Positions 1 through 9,244 of a stretch of 64,000 bases of DNA are shown piece after piece (position 1 is the first letter of the stretch; each line of letters starts with the position of its first letter). Source of the DNA: Pedobacter sp. ISL-64 (GTDB lineage: Bacteria > Bacteroidota > Bacteroidia > Sphingobacteriales > Sphingobacteriaceae); contig NZ_JAGGPU010000010.1 of the NCBI RefSeq assembly GCF_018613605.1, forward strand, positions 309,946-373,945. The letters are read 5' to 3'. The notes under the pieces were generated by a model, which made no database searches, was not told the origin of the DNA, and saw only the letters and a program-made list of their open reading frames with translations. Position numbers and translations under genes: made by a program.

Positions 1-19
1 TAAATAAATTATAAAAACT

Positions 20-68
20 AAGCCGCAGATTCACAGATTAAAATCTCTGAATTTGCGGCTTTTTGTTT
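20..68. terminator. Terminator-like hairpin
   Basis: An imperfect stem of about 19 bp, starting AAGCCGCAGATTC and returning as GAATTTGCGGCTT with a 4-nt loop, is followed by a T-rich run. On the minus strand the hairpin is also followed by several Ts, so it may work in both directions. It would end a gene lying left of the window and the minus-strand pectin locus. Confidence 0.6.
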
Positions 69-79
69 TGTACACTGGT

Positions 80-188
80 CGTCATTTCGAGCGGAGTGCA
101 ACGCAGTCGAGAACCACGGAGTGCTCAGCGAAGCTAAATCTATCGCTGGCAGATCTCTCCAATCCGCTGCGCTTCAGTCGAGATGACG
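80..188. repeat. Long dispersed inverted repeat, family A
   Basis: The ends are inverted copies of each other (CGTCATTTCGAG and CTCGAGATGACG-like), with further inverted blocks inside. The reverse complement of 57713-57820 matches it along nearly its whole length of about 108 bp. Shorter or diverged members lie at 2071-2142, 12260-12355 and 44893-44976. Open reading frames across it are artefacts of the repeat. Confidence 0.8.
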
Positions 189-252
189 ACCTTTCTAGTG
201 GAATCTGGTATTCACGCTCAAGGTTTGTGGCTAACCAACGTACCAAAAAACT

Positions 253-993
253 TTACTTCAAGCTCTTCACCAAGCTTAACTTTAGCTCTTTAATCCCTTT
301 CACCACTAAACCGGCAATTTGTTTAGCACCTTCTGGACTTAAATGTGTATTATCTTTCTTGCCATTTGGGTAGTTCACATTTCCAGAATCAACGTAATTG
401 AATAATTTAATGGATGGCTCTTCACCTAAGCGGTTTAATAAACTTTCGGTTTTAACCAGCATATCAATTAAAGGAACACCTAAAGAATCAGCAACCTGGC
501 GGGTAATCCGAGGGTAATCTCCATGAGAATCGAGTAAAACCCCGTTCTTGAAACTTCTGCGGGAGATTGGTGTCAATAAAACAGGGAAAGCTTTTTTACT
601 TCTGGTTTCTTTTACATAATTAACCAGATTGATCTTGAAATCTGCTAAGGATACACCGACAGCTGGTTTATCAACTTTCTCATCGTTATGCCCGAATTCG
701 ATAAAAACATAATCGCCTGGGTTTAACTCGGCCAATATTGGGTCCCAGCGTTTCTCTGCCCTGAAAGATTTTGTACTCCTTCCGTTTAAAGCCCGGTTAT
801 CAACGGTAACATCAGCCTTAAAATAAGATTGTAATGCCATGCCCCAGCCTGTTTCTGGATACGCTTTTTCTTCTTTATTTGCTGCGGTAGAGTCGCCAAT
901 GATATAGAGTTTTGTTTTCTTTGGAATGAATGTAAAAGAAAATAAAATGGCTATTATTCCTGCCGCCAAAATTTTAAAGAAATTCTTGTTCAT
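253..993 (-). CDS. SGNH/GDSL esterase, rhamnogalacturonan acetylesterase type
   Basis: This secreted esterase of 246 residues probably removes acetyl groups from pectin (rhamnogalacturonan) in the periplasm or outside the cell. It shows the SGNH blocks: GDS with the nucleophile Ser35, the NGRS block near residue 70, GHND at 101-104, and the DxxH pair Asp214/His217 near the C-terminus. The N-terminus is a hydrophobic signal segment. The frame stays open to 1041, but the ATG at 993 is preferred because it places the signal sequence at the start and avoids overlap with the pectinesterase gene. It is the last gene of the pectin operon. The acetylesterase family (CE12-like) is inferred from motifs and context; the exact substrate is not proven. 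Confidence 0.85.
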   Translation of the reverse strand: MNKNFFKILAAGIIAILFSFTFIPKKTKLYIIGDSTAANKEEKAYPETGWGMALQSYFKADVTVDNRALNGRSTKSFRAEKRWDPILAELNPGDYVFIEFGHNDEKVDKPAVGVSLADFKINLVNYVKETRSKKAFPVLLTPISRRSFKNGVLLDSHGDYPRITRQVADSLGVPLIDMLVKTESLLNRLGEEPSIKLFNYVDSGNVNYPNGKKDNTHLSPEGAKQIAGLVVKGIKELKLSLVKSLK

Positions 994-1009
994 GTTTTTA
1001 TCAGTTATT

Positions 1010-2026
1010 TTATTTAGCTGGATTCCATTGATCCGTTCCACCTAATATATTTTTTAAAGTATATTTTTTTGCCTCTTTATCTGTTAATTGTTTTGTCCAG
1101 GCTAACCTCGTTTTAGGTAACGCGCCTTCGCCCTTACTTTTATATTCTGCATAAAAAACGGTCAATTCCTTATTAGGGAACATCAGATCACCTTTCCATG
1201 GATTCCAACCTTCAGGCAAAATATGTTTCCCCAGATCGCAGCTAATGAATACCGTTTTTGCATAAGGCCTCCATGGTCTGCCGAGATAAGCTTTTGTTAC
1301 AGTTTCATCTGCAATGAGCGTACAATTTATAAAAACAAACCCAAACTTTTGCGTCGCTGAAGTTGAAGCTGCGGTAATATAAGAATCGCTTAGATTTTTG
1401 ATTGTACAATTTTGAAAGACTACCGTAGCCTTGCCGAAAATAAAATCGGTTGTACCTTCAATATAACAATCCTGATAGTATTGCCGGCTATTTTCGATCG
1501 CGGCATACAGCGTATCCTGATTGCCCAAAAATCTGCAGTTTTTTGCTTTAAAACGATCGCCTTCTACATGTAAGGCTACCGCCTGTCCAACTCTTCCAGA
1601 TGAATTGATAATGGTTAAATTTTCCAACTGGGTATCACTTCCCTGAACAAGTACTGTGAATGAGGTATAAGTGCTGAATTTAGCATTGCCAAAAACGTCC
1701 TTACCTGATGCATTGGATTTTCCTGAATAATCATCAAAGGTGATGACGGTATTTTCAGTATCCTCTCCAATTATAGAGATTTTGATCTTCCAAGAAGGAA
1801 TAATCAGCTTCTCTTTATAGGTTCCGTTTTTAACATGAATTTTAACTGCTTTCTCGCCTAAATCCCTCACCGAATTAACAGCCTCCTGAATGGTTTTGTA
1901 ATTTCCACTGCCATCCTGCGCAACAATTATTTCTGAAGGATATTTGAGATCCTGGGCATGGAGATAAAGAAAGGATATATTGAAGAGGAGTAGCGTGATC
2001 AGCTTGAAGTAGGATATTCTTGTCAT
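1010..2026 (-). CDS. Pectinesterase (CE8)
   Basis: This enzyme would hydrolyse methyl esters of polygalacturonate, releasing methanol and exposing the chain to other enzymes. It has 338 residues, with a signal peptide ending near residue 24 (LHAQ). The family motifs are in order: GNYKTIQEA near 41, QAVAL at 149, QDTLY at 170-174 with the acid/base Asp171, DFIFG at 194-198 with the nucleophile Asp194, and LGRPW at 249-253 with the substrate-binding Arg. All catalytic residues are present. It lies 16 bp upstream of the esterase gene in the same orientation, and the two together would strip methyl and acetyl groups from pectin. Confidence 0.95.
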   Translation of the reverse strand: MTRISYFKLITLLLFNISFLYLHAQDLKYPSEIIVAQDGSGNYKTIQEAVNSVRDLGEKAVKIHVKNGTYKEKLIIPSWKIKISIIGEDTENTVITFDDYSGKSNASGKDVFGNAKFSTYTSFTVLVQGSDTQLENLTIINSSGRVGQAVALHVEGDRFKAKNCRFLGNQDTLYAAIENSRQYYQDCYIEGTTDFIFGKATVVFQNCTIKNLSDSYITAASTSATQKFGFVFINCTLIADETVTKAYLGRPWRPYAKTVFISCDLGKHILPEGWNPWKGDLMFPNKELTVFYAEYKSKGEGALPKTRLAWTKQLTDKEAKKYTLKNILGGTDQWNPAK

Positions 2027-2070
2027 TTGGTCAGTTAAGATCTGAATTTAATTTTAATTAACAACTCCTG

Positions 2071-2142
2071 GATTGTCATTATTCAAGAGAGATCTATCGA
2101 GGCAGATCTCTCCACTTCGCGATGCTCCGGTCGAGAGGACGA
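2071..2142. repeat. Degenerate family A inverted repeat
   Basis: A shortened, diverged copy of the repeat at 80-188. It keeps the AGAGATCTATCGA, GGCAGATCTCTCC and GGTCGAGAGGACGA portions. It lies in the gap between the DUF5123-like gene and the pectinesterase gene. Confidence 0.6.
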
Positions 2143-2188
2143 TTCTTATTTGGAACCTATTAAATACCAACCCTGCATAAAATTCATT

Positions 2189-2216
2189 AAAAAAGGGCAG
2201 ATTAAAACCTGCCCTA
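2189..2216 (-). terminator. Terminator-like hairpin inside the pectin locus
   Basis: Read on the minus strand, AGGGCAG pairs with CTGCCCT across an 8-nt loop and is followed by six Ts. It lies just after the DUF5123-like gene, so the two esterase genes may be partly uncoupled from the susCD transcript. Confidence 0.7.
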
Positions 2217-2224
2217 TATTTTTG

Positions 2225-3874
2225 TTAGTATGTCCACCTCGGATCGCCGATCGGACCACCGGTGCTTCCTGCACTTCTTAAAGGCGAACCAACAGCTATA
2301 GTGAAATCAGTTGTTGTGGCTGTCCAGCCGGTATTGATAGATTGATTACTTGCTAAAGTTGATGTTCCAAAGGTTAGTGCTGTTCCGCCGGTTAGGGCGC
2401 TGAACAGGTTGAAGTAATTACTGTTCGAAATCTTCAATGTACTTCCTGCACCTGTGCCCCTAATGGCAGCAGCGTTAACCGTACCCGATTTTGGTGTATT
2501 TGCAAAAATGCTGTTCAAAATGGTAAAATTGATCGGATTGGCATTCGCATCTAACAGGGCGTACTTGGCATTGCCACCAAAGCCATTAAAGGTCGAATTG
2601 GTGATCGCAACTGTTGGGATAACATCTCCTGCATAAGTGGTGCTCGCTGTAACCAGGCCGGGGCCTGCGTTGTAAAAAGTAGATTTGGATATGGTAAGCG
2701 TGTTAAACTGCATTTTATTTACATGGAAAGTATAATAGGCAGATGAACCATTTAAGCCCATGTCATAAACAATCGAGTTATTAACCGTAATGTTTGTGAT
2801 TTTAAAATCACGGGCGGCCGTGCCTCTATCACCTCTTAAAAACGATGTTACAGAGCCATGTGCAATACAATTATCTACCACTACATTGGTAAAAGTTGCT
2901 GCTGCACCATTGGCTGCCTGTGTGCCAATAAAATTAAGGAAATAAAGCGATGCACTGGCTGTTCCATCAAATTCAATACCCGAAAGCGTTACGCCTGCCC
3001 CAGTACCCTCTAAATCAATTTCCTTATAATTTACCTTAGTATCGGTTGGGTTGCCTGAGGTAGATTTTATAGTGATGGTTTTTTGTGTAATAAATGTTGA
3101 TACAGCCGTTATATTATAAGTACCCGGATTTAAACCAATAATAGCACCATTCGCGACTGAAGTAATCGCAGCAGCCAGGTCATCACCAGGATTTAATTTT
3201 ACCGTATAGGTAGTTGGAGCAAGGGTAGTAAAAGTGGCAATTCCTTTGCTTTTCGTTCCTGCAAATAGTTCGGCGGTATATTTTGTTCCTGCTGTTAATC
3301 CTGTTATGGCTTTTAATCCTGCCGAGGCATCAGTGGTACTCAGGGTTATCGTGGTTGCCGTTCCGCTTTCAGGGGTTAAAACAATGGATGTTAACCCAAC
3401 GGCTGGGGTATAACGCAGTGTAACGTTATTCTCTTTAATTTCATTATCTCTGATGGCCGTAAAAAGTTGAATCCCGGTTAACTGAAAAACGCTGCTACGT
3501 ATATATTTCGATTCAGGCTGGCTTTCAGTTGCACTGGCTTTAACCCTTGCATAATATTTGGTTCTTACCGCTAAATTCTCTTCAGTTACCGTTACACCGG
3601 CCGTATCTGCTGTAGTGGTGTAATTTACAGTAGCAAACAGCGAATCTGTTGAGAAATCGATACTGTATTTAAAGGTTTTTCCAGTCGACATTAAAGGAAC
3701 TGTCCAGGTTAATTTCGCTGAAGTTTCGCCAGCGGTAATTTTTACATCGCTTGGCTTAAATATCCGTGCTGGTTCTGTTGGAACATCTTCTTCCTTTTTA
3801 CAGGAAGAAATTGCTACAACCATCAATAATAAAACAACGAATTTAACCCCCAATTTATTTATAAATGTTTTCAT
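2225..3874 (-). CDS. DUF5123-like lipoprotein with fibronectin III domains
   Basis: This is a surface or periplasmic lipoprotein of 549 residues. The lipobox AISSC puts the lipidated Cys at residue 25. Two fibronectin type III-like domains cover roughly residues 35-130 and 137-220. They are followed by a long repetitive region rich in NSI, NST and NNSI turns (about 225-549) that resembles a right-handed beta-helix of the pectate-lyase or DUF5123/DUF4957 type. Proteins of this layout are usual next to SusC/SusD in pectin loci and may bind or cleave pectin. I cannot identify catalytic residues, so binding is as likely as lyase activity. It follows susD by 13 bp. Confidence 0.8.
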   Translation of the reverse strand: MKTFINKLGVKFVVLLLMVVAISSCKKEEDVPTEPARIFKPSDVKITAGETSAKLTWTVPLMSTGKTFKYSIDFSTDSLFATVNYTTTADTAGVTVTEENLAVRTKYYARVKASATESQPESKYIRSSVFQLTGIQLFTAIRDNEIKENNVTLRYTPAVGLTSIVLTPESGTATTITLSTTDASAGLKAITGLTAGTKYTAELFAGTKSKGIATFTTLAPTTYTVKLNPGDDLAAAITSVANGAIIGLNPGTYNITAVSTFITQKTITIKSTSGNPTDTKVNYKEIDLEGTGAGVTLSGIEFDGTASASLYFLNFIGTQAANGAAATFTNVVVDNCIAHGSVTSFLRGDRGTAARDFKITNITVNNSIVYDMGLNGSSAYYTFHVNKMQFNTLTISKSTFYNAGPGLVTASTTYAGDVIPTVAITNSTFNGFGGNAKYALLDANANPINFTILNSIFANTPKSGTVNAAAIRGTGAGSTLKISNSNYFNLFSALTGGTALTFGTSTLASNQSINTGWTATTTDFTIAVGSPLRSAGSTGGPIGDPRWTY

Positions 3875-3887
3875 AATTAATATCTAG

Positions 3888-5732
3888 TTAATAACCAAAG
3901 TTTTGAGCCATACTCGGATTTTCGATCAATGTTGTTTTAGGATATGGGAAAAGTTCCTTTTTATTTGCTTCGAAGTAAAAAGCAATTCCCGTAGAAGTGC
4001 TGGTTATGGAGTTTTCTTCTGTAACAGCCTTTCTCCAGTTTTTAGTGGTATATCCGCTCGGTGCTGTTGAAGTGTTTAATCCTGGTGAGGCAAACACATT
4101 ATTTGGTACACCACCATAGAGATCGAGTGTGGCTACTTCGTTTACGCTCGTTCCCAACAGGTAATTCCCCTCTTTGGCATAAACGTAATTTGGTACACTG
4201 GTATAATCGCCCGTTCCTGCAATCAAAGCACGTATTTTAGTGCGTGTTTCTTCAAATTTACTGCCTAATAAATTCCAGCGGATTAAATCATATTTGCGGA
4301 TGCCCTCTCCTCCAAATTCCAACAACCTTTCTTTCACAATAGCAGTAAAAAAGCCATTTTTATCCATTGGTGTTACGGGGATTTGACCTTCAAAACCAGC
4401 ATAGGCACGTTTCTGTACTTCCTGCAAGGCATTAACGGCGGTAGCAGATGGTGCTCCGTTAATTTCATTATCAGCCTCTGCATACATTAACAGTATATCC
4501 GCAAAACGTAACATTGGCCAGTTTACCCCGAAAGTTTGAGCAGCAGAAGAGTTGTTAAAAGTTGTCCATGATTTGCGGAATTTTCCATCCGTCATGTTAA
4601 ACAGGGTATTGATAATTTTCTTTGATGTTGCGGTAATTTCGAAAACGCCGATGGTTACATCCCTGCGGCAGTCTTTGGTGACATCAAATTCATAAAAGTA
4701 AGTAGGAATAGCATTCATCCCGCCGCCGCCTGAACCAAAAGTAGATGCGGAGTTAAAACGGATACCGTTATAATAACCTAATTTGCTATCGGTAGAAGCG
4801 TTGCCGCCAAAAGCAGCCACTTCAAACATCAGCTCGTGGGCGTCATCATAGCGGGTTGTGGTGTGCAAGGTCTTAAATACATTTTCATAAACAGGATTCA
4901 GGTTATGCTCCGAACGGTGGTTCATAATGTCCAAACACTCATCAAAAGCAATTTTATAATAAGTTAAGTAATCAGCACTGCGTTCCATAGTATGGTTGGC
5001 CGACCTTAGCGAATAACCGCCTCTGGCTAAAGCAATACGGGCTCTTAAGCCTTTAATTGCACCTTTGGTATAACGGAAACTGCCATATTCTGTGATTCCA
5101 CTTCTCCATGGCACCAGGTCCTCAGCCATTTTTAAATCTGCGATGATCCGATCATAGGTTTTATTGCGGTCTACATTTGGGCCATACAATGTTTCGGCAT
5201 CTGCAGAAGGCACGAAAGACGCAGGAACATCACCCCAGTTACGGATCAATTCATAAAGAAATTGTGCTCTTAATGTTAAAGCTTCACCATAATAGCGCTT
5301 CATAATCGTTTTGTCAGCCTCAGAACCATTGGTATAAAGACTAGAGGCCGGGATAAATTTGATGCAGATGTTGGCCCGCTCTACGCCCGCATATAATTGT
5401 AAAAATGGGTTGATCAGATCGGTATTGTCTGAACTCGCACCGTACATGCTAATCCCCCTGCGATCGGAAGAACTATAACTTCCCGAGGTTTTAAAATCAT
5501 CGGCGGTTAAACCAAATAGTGTAGATATGCGGCTTCCGTAACCATTATCACCGCAAAGACGGTTGTAAACCGCAATAATTGCTGCATTGGTGTTTGCTGT
5601 ACTTTCAAAAACAACATCCGGACTGGAAGTAGATGGCGATTGTACATCTAAATATTTTTTACAGGAAGTAGTTATGCTCAATGCTCCAACAGCAATTACC
5701 ATTAAAGCCGATTTTATAAATTTATTGTTCAT
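3888..5732 (-). CDS. SusD/RagB-family glycan-binding lipoprotein
   Basis: This outer-membrane lipoprotein of 614 residues would capture oligosaccharides and hand them to the SusC channel encoded just upstream. The N-terminus carries a lipobox (TTSC, Cys24) followed by KKYLDV, typical of SusD proteins. The body is helical and TPR-like, with the RagB-type C-terminal half containing FADILLMYAEADNEI and RLLEFGGEGIRKYDLIRW. It lies 17 bp after susC and 13 bp before the DUF5123-like gene, so the three are almost certainly one operon. Pectin as the ligand is inferred from the neighbouring esterases. Confidence 0.95.
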   Translation of the reverse strand: MNNKFIKSALMVIAVGALSITTSCKKYLDVQSPSTSSPDVVFESTANTNAAIIAVYNRLCGDNGYGSRISTLFGLTADDFKTSGSYSSSDRRGISMYGASSDNTDLINPFLQLYAGVERANICIKFIPASSLYTNGSEADKTIMKRYYGEALTLRAQFLYELIRNWGDVPASFVPSADAETLYGPNVDRNKTYDRIIADLKMAEDLVPWRSGITEYGSFRYTKGAIKGLRARIALARGGYSLRSANHTMERSADYLTYYKIAFDECLDIMNHRSEHNLNPVYENVFKTLHTTTRYDDAHELMFEVAAFGGNASTDSKLGYYNGIRFNSASTFGSGGGGMNAIPTYFYEFDVTKDCRRDVTIGVFEITATSKKIINTLFNMTDGKFRKSWTTFNNSSAAQTFGVNWPMLRFADILLMYAEADNEINGAPSATAVNALQEVQKRAYAGFEGQIPVTPMDKNGFFTAIVKERLLEFGGEGIRKYDLIRWNLLGSKFEETRTKIRALIAGTGDYTSVPNYVYAKEGNYLLGTSVNEVATLDLYGGVPNNVFASPGLNTSTAPSGYTTKNWRKAVTEENSITSTSTGIAFYFEANKKELFPYPKTTLIENPSMAQNFGY

Positions 5733-5749
5733 TTTCTTTAATGTTGAGG

Positions 5750-8700
5750 TTAAAATACCATGTTTATACCAGCGAGGATATATCTGCTGCGCGGATAAGC
5801 AGCGTAATCTATACCAGGTGTAAGTGGATTCGATCGGCGGGTGTTTGCTTCAGGATCATAACCTGTATAGCCCGTTATCGTATATAAATTATTAACTGTT
5901 CCGTATACCCTTAATTTTGAAATGAAACCTGTTTTTCTAATCAAACCCTGTGGTAAGGTATAACCCAGTGTCAGATTGCTGATTCTTAAAAACGAGCCAT
6001 TTTCAATAGCGTAAGAAGTTAAAGCATAGTTCCCTCCTGTTGGTGTCCATAATGAAGTATTGGCGTTCATGGAAGTCAATAATGCCGGATCTGTTACCTT
6101 TACACCATTGGCATCAAAGTTCTGCCAGCGATCGTTCATCACCGCAAGTAAATTGTTGTCTTTTACGTTGTATTGCGAGGTAAACTCTATTTTGTTGGCG
6201 TTGTACACCTTGCTTCCGTAGCTAAAGTTTACAAATACAGTTAGATCGAAATTTTTATAGGCAAACTGATTGTTGAAACCACCCGTGAATTTCGGCTGCG
6301 CTGTACCTAAAACCGTTCTGTCGTCATCCCCGATCATCATACTTGATGAAGATGATAGTTTTTGAACCTTCATGTCGCCTGGCTGAGGATCACGGTTACC
6401 CAATAATACCCTGCTATTTGCAACAGTTGGCTTAAGTGTATAGGTATAGGCACCAGTAGTTGTGTTTTGGACATAGGTGAAATCATCAACAGTATATCGC
6501 CCGTCCGAAACGAAACCGTAAAACTGACCAACCGGCTGGCCTACTTCGACTTTAAAATCGCCCAAGCTGTTTACCCAGCCTGATTGTGTGATGTATGAAT
6601 TTACGCCATTTTGCAGTTCGACAATTTTGTTCTTGTTGAATGAAATGTTGAAACTGGTATTGTAGCTAAAGTTTTTGGTTTTAACGGCCTGATAATTCAA
6701 TTGCAGTTCGAAACCTGTATTTTGGGTTTTACCCACATTTTGCTGTTGTGTAGCATACCCCGTAGTTTGTGGCACATTTGCATTTAAAAGTAGGTTTTTT
6801 GTTCTGTTGTCGTAATAATCTAAATTAAGCGATAACTTGTTTTTAAATAAATCGATATCAATACCCAGGTTTTTAGAAATATTGGTTTCCCAGGTAATGT
6901 TCGGGTTAGATAAAATATTTCCTGTAGCTGTACCTGAAATTAAACCAGTTGATACTGAGCCATCGGTATCTGCATAACCACCGGTGGTAGAACTTAGGTA
7001 AAATAATGTTCTAAATAAATCCTGACCGATGCGGTTGTTCCCTGCTGCACCATAACTAAACCTAACTTTAAAGTTATCTAACCAATCGAGGTTCATATCT
7101 TTTACAAATTTCTCTTCCGTTACCCTCCAGGCTACCTGTGCCGATGGGAAATAACCCCATTGTTTCCCTGCCGCAAATAATGAAGAAGCATCTGTTCTGA
7201 AGTTTACAGTGGCCAGGTATTTATTTTTAAAACCGTAAGAGGCCCTGCTAAATACCGAAAACTGCCTGGTGCCAGAAATTAGTGAAGTTGGCCTGTCCTG
7301 AATGGTATTTGCCGGAGGGCTGCTCACAAAAGCATCATCGGGAGAGATGTTTATGGGTAAAAATTTAAGTACAGTTGTTCTCGAATCTATATCGACCATG
7401 TTGATTTCCTGGCCTACCAATAAATCTAAACTATGGTCTTTACCCAGATTTGGTTTATAGTTAATGGTGTTGGTATTGATAAAAGATTTTTGGGCTACCG
7501 TGTCCAGTTGGATGGCAGGTAAACCCGCATTGTTCCTGGCTACGTTACTTACCGGGCCATTAAAAGTATTAACGTGCCTGTTGGTTCGGTTGTAACCAAT
7601 GGTACTCTTTATCGTTAAGTTTTTAAGAATCGAATATTGTACATAGCCGCTCGAAATTAAATCGTTGCGATAATCATATTTCAATTCCTGGTTGGCCAAA
7701 GTAATTGGATTGGTTAATCCGGTAGTTAAATAATCAGCATCGAATAAATCGCCAGAATCTCCGCCACCTGAATAGGGCTGGTAACGAACCGAATTCCTTA
7801 ACCGATTTGTTCCTTGCGAACCTGTAGAGGTCGTTCCCACTCCATCAACACGCTGACGGCTATAACGGGCATTTAAGCCTACTCTGAATTTGTCAGAAAA
7901 TTTGTGGTCTAAACGCATGGAAGCAAAAGTTCTTCTATAACCAGAGTTAAGCATGATTCCATCTTCTTGTGTATTGTTTACCGAAACATTGTAAGTGGTT
8001 TTAGTTGTCCCGCCCGATAAATTTACAACCTGGGTATTGCTCCAGGCCTGGCGGCCGAATACTTTATCCTGCCAATCGATGTTCGGAATATTTTTATAGA
8101 TGTCTAAATCTTCAAACGTGCCATATTTCTTTGTAAAAGTGTCTTTAACGTCCTGATTGGTATTGTTGTTATAAAGCTCATACTGGTATTTAATAAACTC
8201 ATAAGGGTTCATTACATCCAGCTTGTTTACAATTTGTCTGGCGCCTGCATAAGCATCAAATGAAACAATAGGTCTTCCTTTTTTTCCGCTTTTCGTGGTA
8301 ATAATAACCACTCCATTAGCACCTCTACTACCATAAATCGAAGTAGATGCCACATCTTTTAAAACATCAATAGATTGAATCTCGTTGGGCGATAAAATAG
8401 ACAATGCATTTTCTACCTGAATCCCATCTACAATATAAAGGGGAGAATTATCCCCCGTAAGCGAGCTACCGCCCCTTACTTTAATGACCACTTCAGCGCC
8501 TGGGCTTCCTTCGGTTGTGGTAACCGATACCCCTGCCAATTTACCTGCCAAAGCCTGTGCTGCGGTGCTTACAGGGAATTGATCAATATCTTTGCCTGTA
8601 ATGGAAGACACTGAACCTGTTAAGGCTTCTTTACGTACAGATCCGTAACCGATGTTTACGGTAACCTCCTGTAAAGTGTTGGCATCTTCTTCAAGTGTTA

Positions 8701-8980
8701 CATCTATTTTATTTTGCTCACCTACAGCAACATTTTTTGTTTTATAGCCTACATAGGTGAAAATTAGGCTAGCGCCTTTGGCCGGAACGGTAATTTTATA
8801 AACCCCATTTGCATCAGTACTCGCTCCAATCTTCGAATCCTTTATCGATACACTCACGCCAATCAGTGGCTGCCCGTCTGATTTATCCTTTACTGTTCCG
8901 GTTAGCTGTCTGTTTTGGGCCTGTGCGACAGATAATCCAAAAAAAGAGAAAAATGCTAAAAAGAGTAGAACTCTGCTCAT
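5750..8980 (-). CDS. SusC/RagA-family TonB-dependent transporter
   Basis: This is the outer-membrane channel of the pectin locus, 1076 residues, energised by TonB. A signal peptide ends near residue 21 (AQAQ). A carboxypeptidase-regulatory-like domain follows (about 25-105, GTVKDKSDGQPLIGVSV). The plug domain comes next (about 115-235, with SVSSITGKDI and SIYGSRGANGVVIITT), then the beta-barrel ending in an aromatic residue (GINMVF). No anti-sigma interaction domain precedes the plug, which fits control by the divergent LacI-type regulator rather than by an ECF sigma factor. It forms the import pair with the SusD protein downstream. Confidence 0.96.
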   Translation of the reverse strand: MSRVLLFLAFFSFFGLSVAQAQNRQLTGTVKDKSDGQPLIGVSVSIKDSKIGASTDANGVYKITVPAKGASLIFTYVGYKTKNVAVGEQNKIDVTLEEDANTLQEVTVNIGYGSVRKEALTGSVSSITGKDIDQFPVSTAAQALAGKLAGVSVTTTEGSPGAEVVIKVRGGSSLTGDNSPLYIVDGIQVENALSILSPNEIQSIDVLKDVASTSIYGSRGANGVVIITTKSGKKGRPIVSFDAYAGARQIVNKLDVMNPYEFIKYQYELYNNNTNQDVKDTFTKKYGTFEDLDIYKNIPNIDWQDKVFGRQAWSNTQVVNLSGGTTKTTYNVSVNNTQEDGIMLNSGYRRTFASMRLDHKFSDKFRVGLNARYSRQRVDGVGTTSTGSQGTNRLRNSVRYQPYSGGGDSGDLFDADYLTTGLTNPITLANQELKYDYRNDLISSGYVQYSILKNLTIKSTIGYNRTNRHVNTFNGPVSNVARNNAGLPAIQLDTVAQKSFINTNTINYKPNLGKDHSLDLLVGQEINMVDIDSRTTVLKFLPINISPDDAFVSSPPANTIQDRPTSLISGTRQFSVFSRASYGFKNKYLATVNFRTDASSLFAAGKQWGYFPSAQVAWRVTEEKFVKDMNLDWLDNFKVRFSYGAAGNNRIGQDLFRTLFYLSSTTGGYADTDGSVSTGLISGTATGNILSNPNITWETNISKNLGIDIDLFKNKLSLNLDYYDNRTKNLLLNANVPQTTGYATQQQNVGKTQNTGFELQLNYQAVKTKNFSYNTSFNISFNKNKIVELQNGVNSYITQSGWVNSLGDFKVEVGQPVGQFYGFVSDGRYTVDDFTYVQNTTTGAYTYTLKPTVANSRVLLGNRDPQPGDMKVQKLSSSSSMMIGDDDRTVLGTAQPKFTGGFNNQFAYKNFDLTVFVNFSYGSKVYNANKIEFTSQYNVKDNNLLAVMNDRWQNFDANGVKVTDPALLTSMNANTSLWTPTGGNYALTSYAIENGSFLRISNLTLGYTLPQGLIRKTGFISKLRVYGTVNNLYTITGYTGYDPEANTRRSNPLTPGIDYAAYPRSRYILAGINMVF

Positions 8981-9021
8981 AAATTATTGTTTATTTGAAA
9001 TGATTTGGTTTTTTAAGATGC

Positions 9022-9035
9022 TGCAATCGCTTGCA
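9022..9035. promoter_or_regulatory. LacI-type operator candidate upstream of susC
   Basis: TGCAATCGCTTGCA is a near-perfect 14-bp palindrome centred on CG, the form usual for LacI-family operators. It lies 42 bp upstream of the susC start. A matching site, TGCAAACGGTTGCA, lies upstream of xylB at 41904-41917. Binding is inferred. Confidence 0.6.
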
Positions 9036-9151
9036 TGTAGAATATAATTCTATTTCGGGATGTTATTGTTTGTTTATATTTGGTTACGTTGATGTAACAA
9101 TTTTACAAACTAAAAACCGATTGAAACCAATTTTAACTAAAAAACTGTGCA

Positions 9152-9187
9152 AACGTTCCCAAAAACGTTAAAACAACGTTTATTAAT
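9152..9187. promoter_or_regulatory. Array of three AACGTT palindromes
   Basis: AACGTT occurs at 9152-9157, 9164-9169 and 9175-9180, spaced 12 and 11 bp apart, so all three face the same side of the helix. The last runs into a 21-bp block (9167-9187) that recurs with two mismatches at 38787-38807. The array lies between the divergent susC and lacI genes and may be an activator or repressor site. Confidence 0.5.
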
Positions 9188-9244
9188 ATTGAGATCAAAA
9201 CCCCTTAAAGAGATATTTTTTGTAACTTGTACGCAATACGAAAC

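Noticed and set aside
53..373. Open frame of 106 codons on the plus strand
   Set aside because: It runs through the family A repeat and the antisense of the esterase gene and has no protein-like features.
9150..9190. CRISPR-like spacing of AACGTT units
   Set aside because: Only three 6-bp units with 5-6 bp gaps; far too short for a CRISPR array and placed in a divergent promoter.
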